Shown here in pieces: positions 62,344 through 64,000 of a stretch of DNA of 64,000 bases. Source of the stretch: Nitrogeniibacter aestuarii (GTDB taxonomy: Bacteria; Pseudomonadota; Gammaproteobacteria; Burkholderiales; Rhodocyclaceae); NCBI RefSeq assembly GCF_017309585.1, contig NZ_CP071321.1, positions 2,480,001 to 2,544,000 of the forward strand, written 5' to 3'. How positions within the stretch are numbered: the first letter of the stretch is position 1; every line of letters starts with the position of its first letter. A program made the position numbers and the translations under genes. The notes below the pieces were generated by a model that was not told the DNA's origin, did not search any database, and saw only the letters and a list, made by a program, of their open reading frames with translations.

Positions 62344-63333
62344 TCAGCGATCGGCGCTCTTGATTGCAAACTGCGCGGCCGGTTTGAGCTGCGCCACGCT
62401 GATCCGGTTGCGACCACCCTTCTTCGCTTCATACAGGGCCTGGTCGGCGCAATCGAGCAGCCAGCCTTCGCTCAACTCATCGTCTTCTGGCCCGGGGTAA
62501 GCCGTCGCCACACCCACGCTGACGGTCAGCACCTCATGACCATTCGAATAGGCATGAGGGAGCGCTAACGACTCGATGCCGGCACGCATGGCTTCCGCGA
62601 CACGGAAAGCACCAACCGCGTTGGTCTCCGGCAGCACAACGACAAACTCCTCACCGCCAAACCGCGCCACCAGATCGCCTGGGCGCTTGATCTGCTCCTC
62701 AAGCGCCTTGGCCACCGTGATGAGACATTCATCACCGGCCTGATGACCATAACCGTCGTTGTACTGCTTGAAGCAGTCCACATCGATCATCATGACGGAC
62801 AAGGGCAGCCGATTGCGGCGCGCACGCTGCCACTCGCGCTTGGTGGTCTCATCGAAACTGCGGCGATTGGCAATGCCCGTCAGACCGTCAACCGAGGTCA
62901 GCCGCGTGAGCTCCCGATTGGCTTCGTCGAGACGACGCGTGAGCACCACCAGTGAATACCGCATCTGGGCCAGTCGCTGCATGGCCCGCACCTTGGCTGC
63001 CAGCACGACTTCGGAGACCGGTTTGATCAGGTAATCGTCGCCGCCCACCTCGATACCGTGCTCGAGATCCTTGTCACCGGTCTTGGCGGTCAGAAAGATG
63101 ATGGGCGTCCATTCACCGTCCCGTTCAAGCTGACGAATGCGACGCGCCACGGCAAAGCCGTCGAGCCCCGGCATGATCACGTCCAGCAGGATCATGTCCG
63201 GCTTCCAGCTCTTGAACTCTTTGAGACCCGCCTCACCGTCGGTCACATGACGCGTCTCCAGCCCGAGTTTATCGAGTTGGTGTAGCACCACCGTGGCGCT
63301 TGTCATCGTGTCTTCGATCAGTAGAACTTTCAT
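62344..63333 (-). CDS. response regulator with GGDEF output (diguanylate cyclase)
   Basis: A 329-residue protein: receiver domain at about 1-120 (Glu8, Asp9 in LLIEDT; phospho-acceptor in MILLDVIMPG; Lys in YLIKPVSE), short coiled coil to about 155, then a GGDEF domain with the active-site loop ARFGGEEF. An RxxD inhibitory site (RPGD) lies five residues before the loop, so c-di-GMP feedback is expected. Architecture is as in PleD/WspR-type cyclases. The ATG at 63333 is used. Convergent with gloB and divergent from mltD; no cognate kinase is in the window. Confidence 0.93.
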   Translation of the reverse strand: MKVLLIEDTMTSATVVLHQLDKLGLETRHVTDGEAGLKEFKSWKPDMILLDVIMPGLDGFAVARRIRQLERDGEWTPIIFLTAKTGDKDLEHGIEVGGDDYLIKPVSEVVLAAKVRAMQRLAQMRYSLVVLTRRLDEANRELTRLTSVDGLTGIANRRSFDETTKREWQRARRNRLPLSVMMIDVDCFKQYNDGYGHQAGDECLITVAKALEEQIKRPGDLVARFGGEEFVVVLPETNAVGAFRVAEAMRAGIESLALPHAYSNGHEVLTVSVGVATAYPGPEDDELSEGWLLDCADQALYEAKKGGRNRISVAQLKPAAQFAIKSADR

Positions 63334-63429
63334 CGGCCGGGGCGTTGTTCTCGAATTGGCGCCATTATTGCACCGATCCGAAACCATGTCGGTGGAAATA
63401 GGCGTCTAATTACCAACCAATCCGCGCGT

Positions 63430-63458
63430 TTGACCCAACTGAGCGACCCACCTAGAAT
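63430..63458 (+). promoter_or_regulatory. sigma70 promoter of mltD
   Basis: TTGACC at 63430-63435, 17 bases, TAGAAT at 63453-63458. The start is predicted near 63465, only about four bases before the ATG at 63469. Confidence 0.65.
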
Positions 63459-63468
63459 CGCCCGCCAG

Positions 63469-64000
63469 ATGCCAAGCATAAGAGTTCGTCATTTCCTGTT
63501 GATCGGCCTCACCTATATCGTGAGTCATATTCCGACTCCCGCCTGGGCACAGTCGGGTGGTCAGGGACTGAGCATGAGCTCTCCCCGTGTGGTCCAAATG
63601 GAGCCGCCCGACGATTCGGTGGTCACCGTGGATCTGACCCACAAGGCTGCAGATCTCTGGGATCGTATCCGCCGCGGCTTCGGCATGCCCGACCTGGTCG
63701 CTGACGAAGTCACCAACCGACAGATTCAGTACCTTGCACATCCCGCGGCCTTGTCGCGCCTCTTTCATCGCAGTTATCGCTACCTGTATCACATCGTCGA
63801 CGAGCTCGAAGCACGCGGCCTGCCCACCGAAATTGCGCTCCTGCCACTGGTCGAAAGCGGCTTCGATCCCATGGCCTACTCGTCATCGCGAGCGGCCGGG
63901 CTCTGGCAATTCATTCCATCGACCGGACGCTATTTCAATCTGCGTCAGAACGAATGGATCGACGAGCGCCGCGACATCATTGCCTCGACCGATGCCGCTC
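63469..64000 (+). CDS. mltD: membrane-bound lytic murein transglycosylase D, N-terminal part
   Basis: The window contains the first 177 residues; the gene runs off the right edge. A signal peptide (MPSIRVRHFLLIGLTY...PAWA, about 29 residues) precedes a mature part with DLWDRIRRGFGMPDL and the SLT catalytic block LPLVESGFDPMAYSSSRAAG (20 residues; Glu in VESGF) followed by GLWQFIPSTGRYF. This matches MltD; LysM repeats would be beyond the edge. A full promoter lies directly upstream. Confidence 0.88.
   Translation, partial: MPSIRVRHFLLIGLTYIVSHIPTPAWAQSGGQGLSMSSPRVVQMEPPDDSVVTVDLTHKAADLWDRIRRGFGMPDLVADEVTNRQIQYLAHPAALSRLFHRSYRYLYHIVDELEARGLPTEIALLPLVESGFDPMAYSSSRAAGLWQFIPSTGRYFNLRQNEWIDERRDIIASTDAA

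Overview
The window is 64 kb of compact, high-GC chromosome. Gene content and order point to a betaproteobacterium, most likely a Rhodocyclales/Zoogloeaceae-type organism (Azoarcus/Thauera relatives). The reasons are the Gram-negative envelope genes (LPS, BAM, ZipA), the map-glnD | rpsB-tsf-pyrH-frr neighbourhood, an smc-zipA-ligA-galU operon, and a full isc operon beside suhB/trmJ. The lineage is inferred from synteny and protein motifs, not from a search. Almost every base is in a housekeeping gene. I see no tRNA, rRNA, CRISPR, IS element, prophage or foreign island.

Layout. 1-3.5 kb: an undecided gene end at the left edge, slyX, a DUF805 membrane protein with a zinc ribbon, a cytosolic M14 carboxypeptidase and yaaA. 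3.6-8.3 kb: biotin operon bioA-bioF-bioH-bioC-bioD, with overlapping junctions throughout. 8.5-10.5 kb: a SulP anion transporter and an unrecognised 171-residue protein. 10.7-25.9 kb (minus strand): the translation/envelope supercluster rpsB-tsf-pyrH-frr-uppS-cdsA-dxr-rseP-bamA-skp-lpxD-fabZ-lpxA-lpxB-rnhB-(SpoU methylase), with a strong promoter and a structured leader in front of rpsB. 26-32 kb: map-glnD, methylthioinosine phosphorylase, typA. 32-39.8 kb (minus): smc-zipA-ligA-galU. 40-45.4 kb: dapC-dapD-pilU-dapE-prmB, lysine/peptidoglycan precursor genes with a type IV pilus retraction ATPase inside. 45.7 kb: an orphan response regulator.

46-54.4 kb (minus): trmJ, cysE, then iscR, an extra cysteine desulfurase, iscS-iscU-iscA-hscB-hscA-fdx-iscX. 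This set covers cysteine synthesis (CysE), sulfur mobilisation (two desulfurases), scaffold (IscU), carrier (IscA), chaperones (HscA/HscB), electron donor (Fdx) and regulator (IscR). Two tandem IscR-type sites cover the iscR promoter. 54.5-59.5 kb: suhB-mutS-secreted metallophosphoesterase-spermidine synthase-like protein. 59.5-62.3 kb: dnaQ, rnhA and a YafS-like methyltransferase, divergent from gloB, as in E. coli. 62.3-64 kb: a receiver-GGDEF diguanylate cyclase divergent from a truncated mltD.

I found no convincing new defence or mobile system. The observations most worth following are local: the duplicated desulfurase and cysE at the isc locus, the rpsB leader hairpin, a histidine-rich N-terminus on PrmB, pilU embedded among dap genes, a probable leaderless mltD, and the acyl-chain ruler residue of LpxA. 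Bidirectional terminators separate the convergent pairs glnD/mtnP-like, typA/galU and response regulator/iscX.
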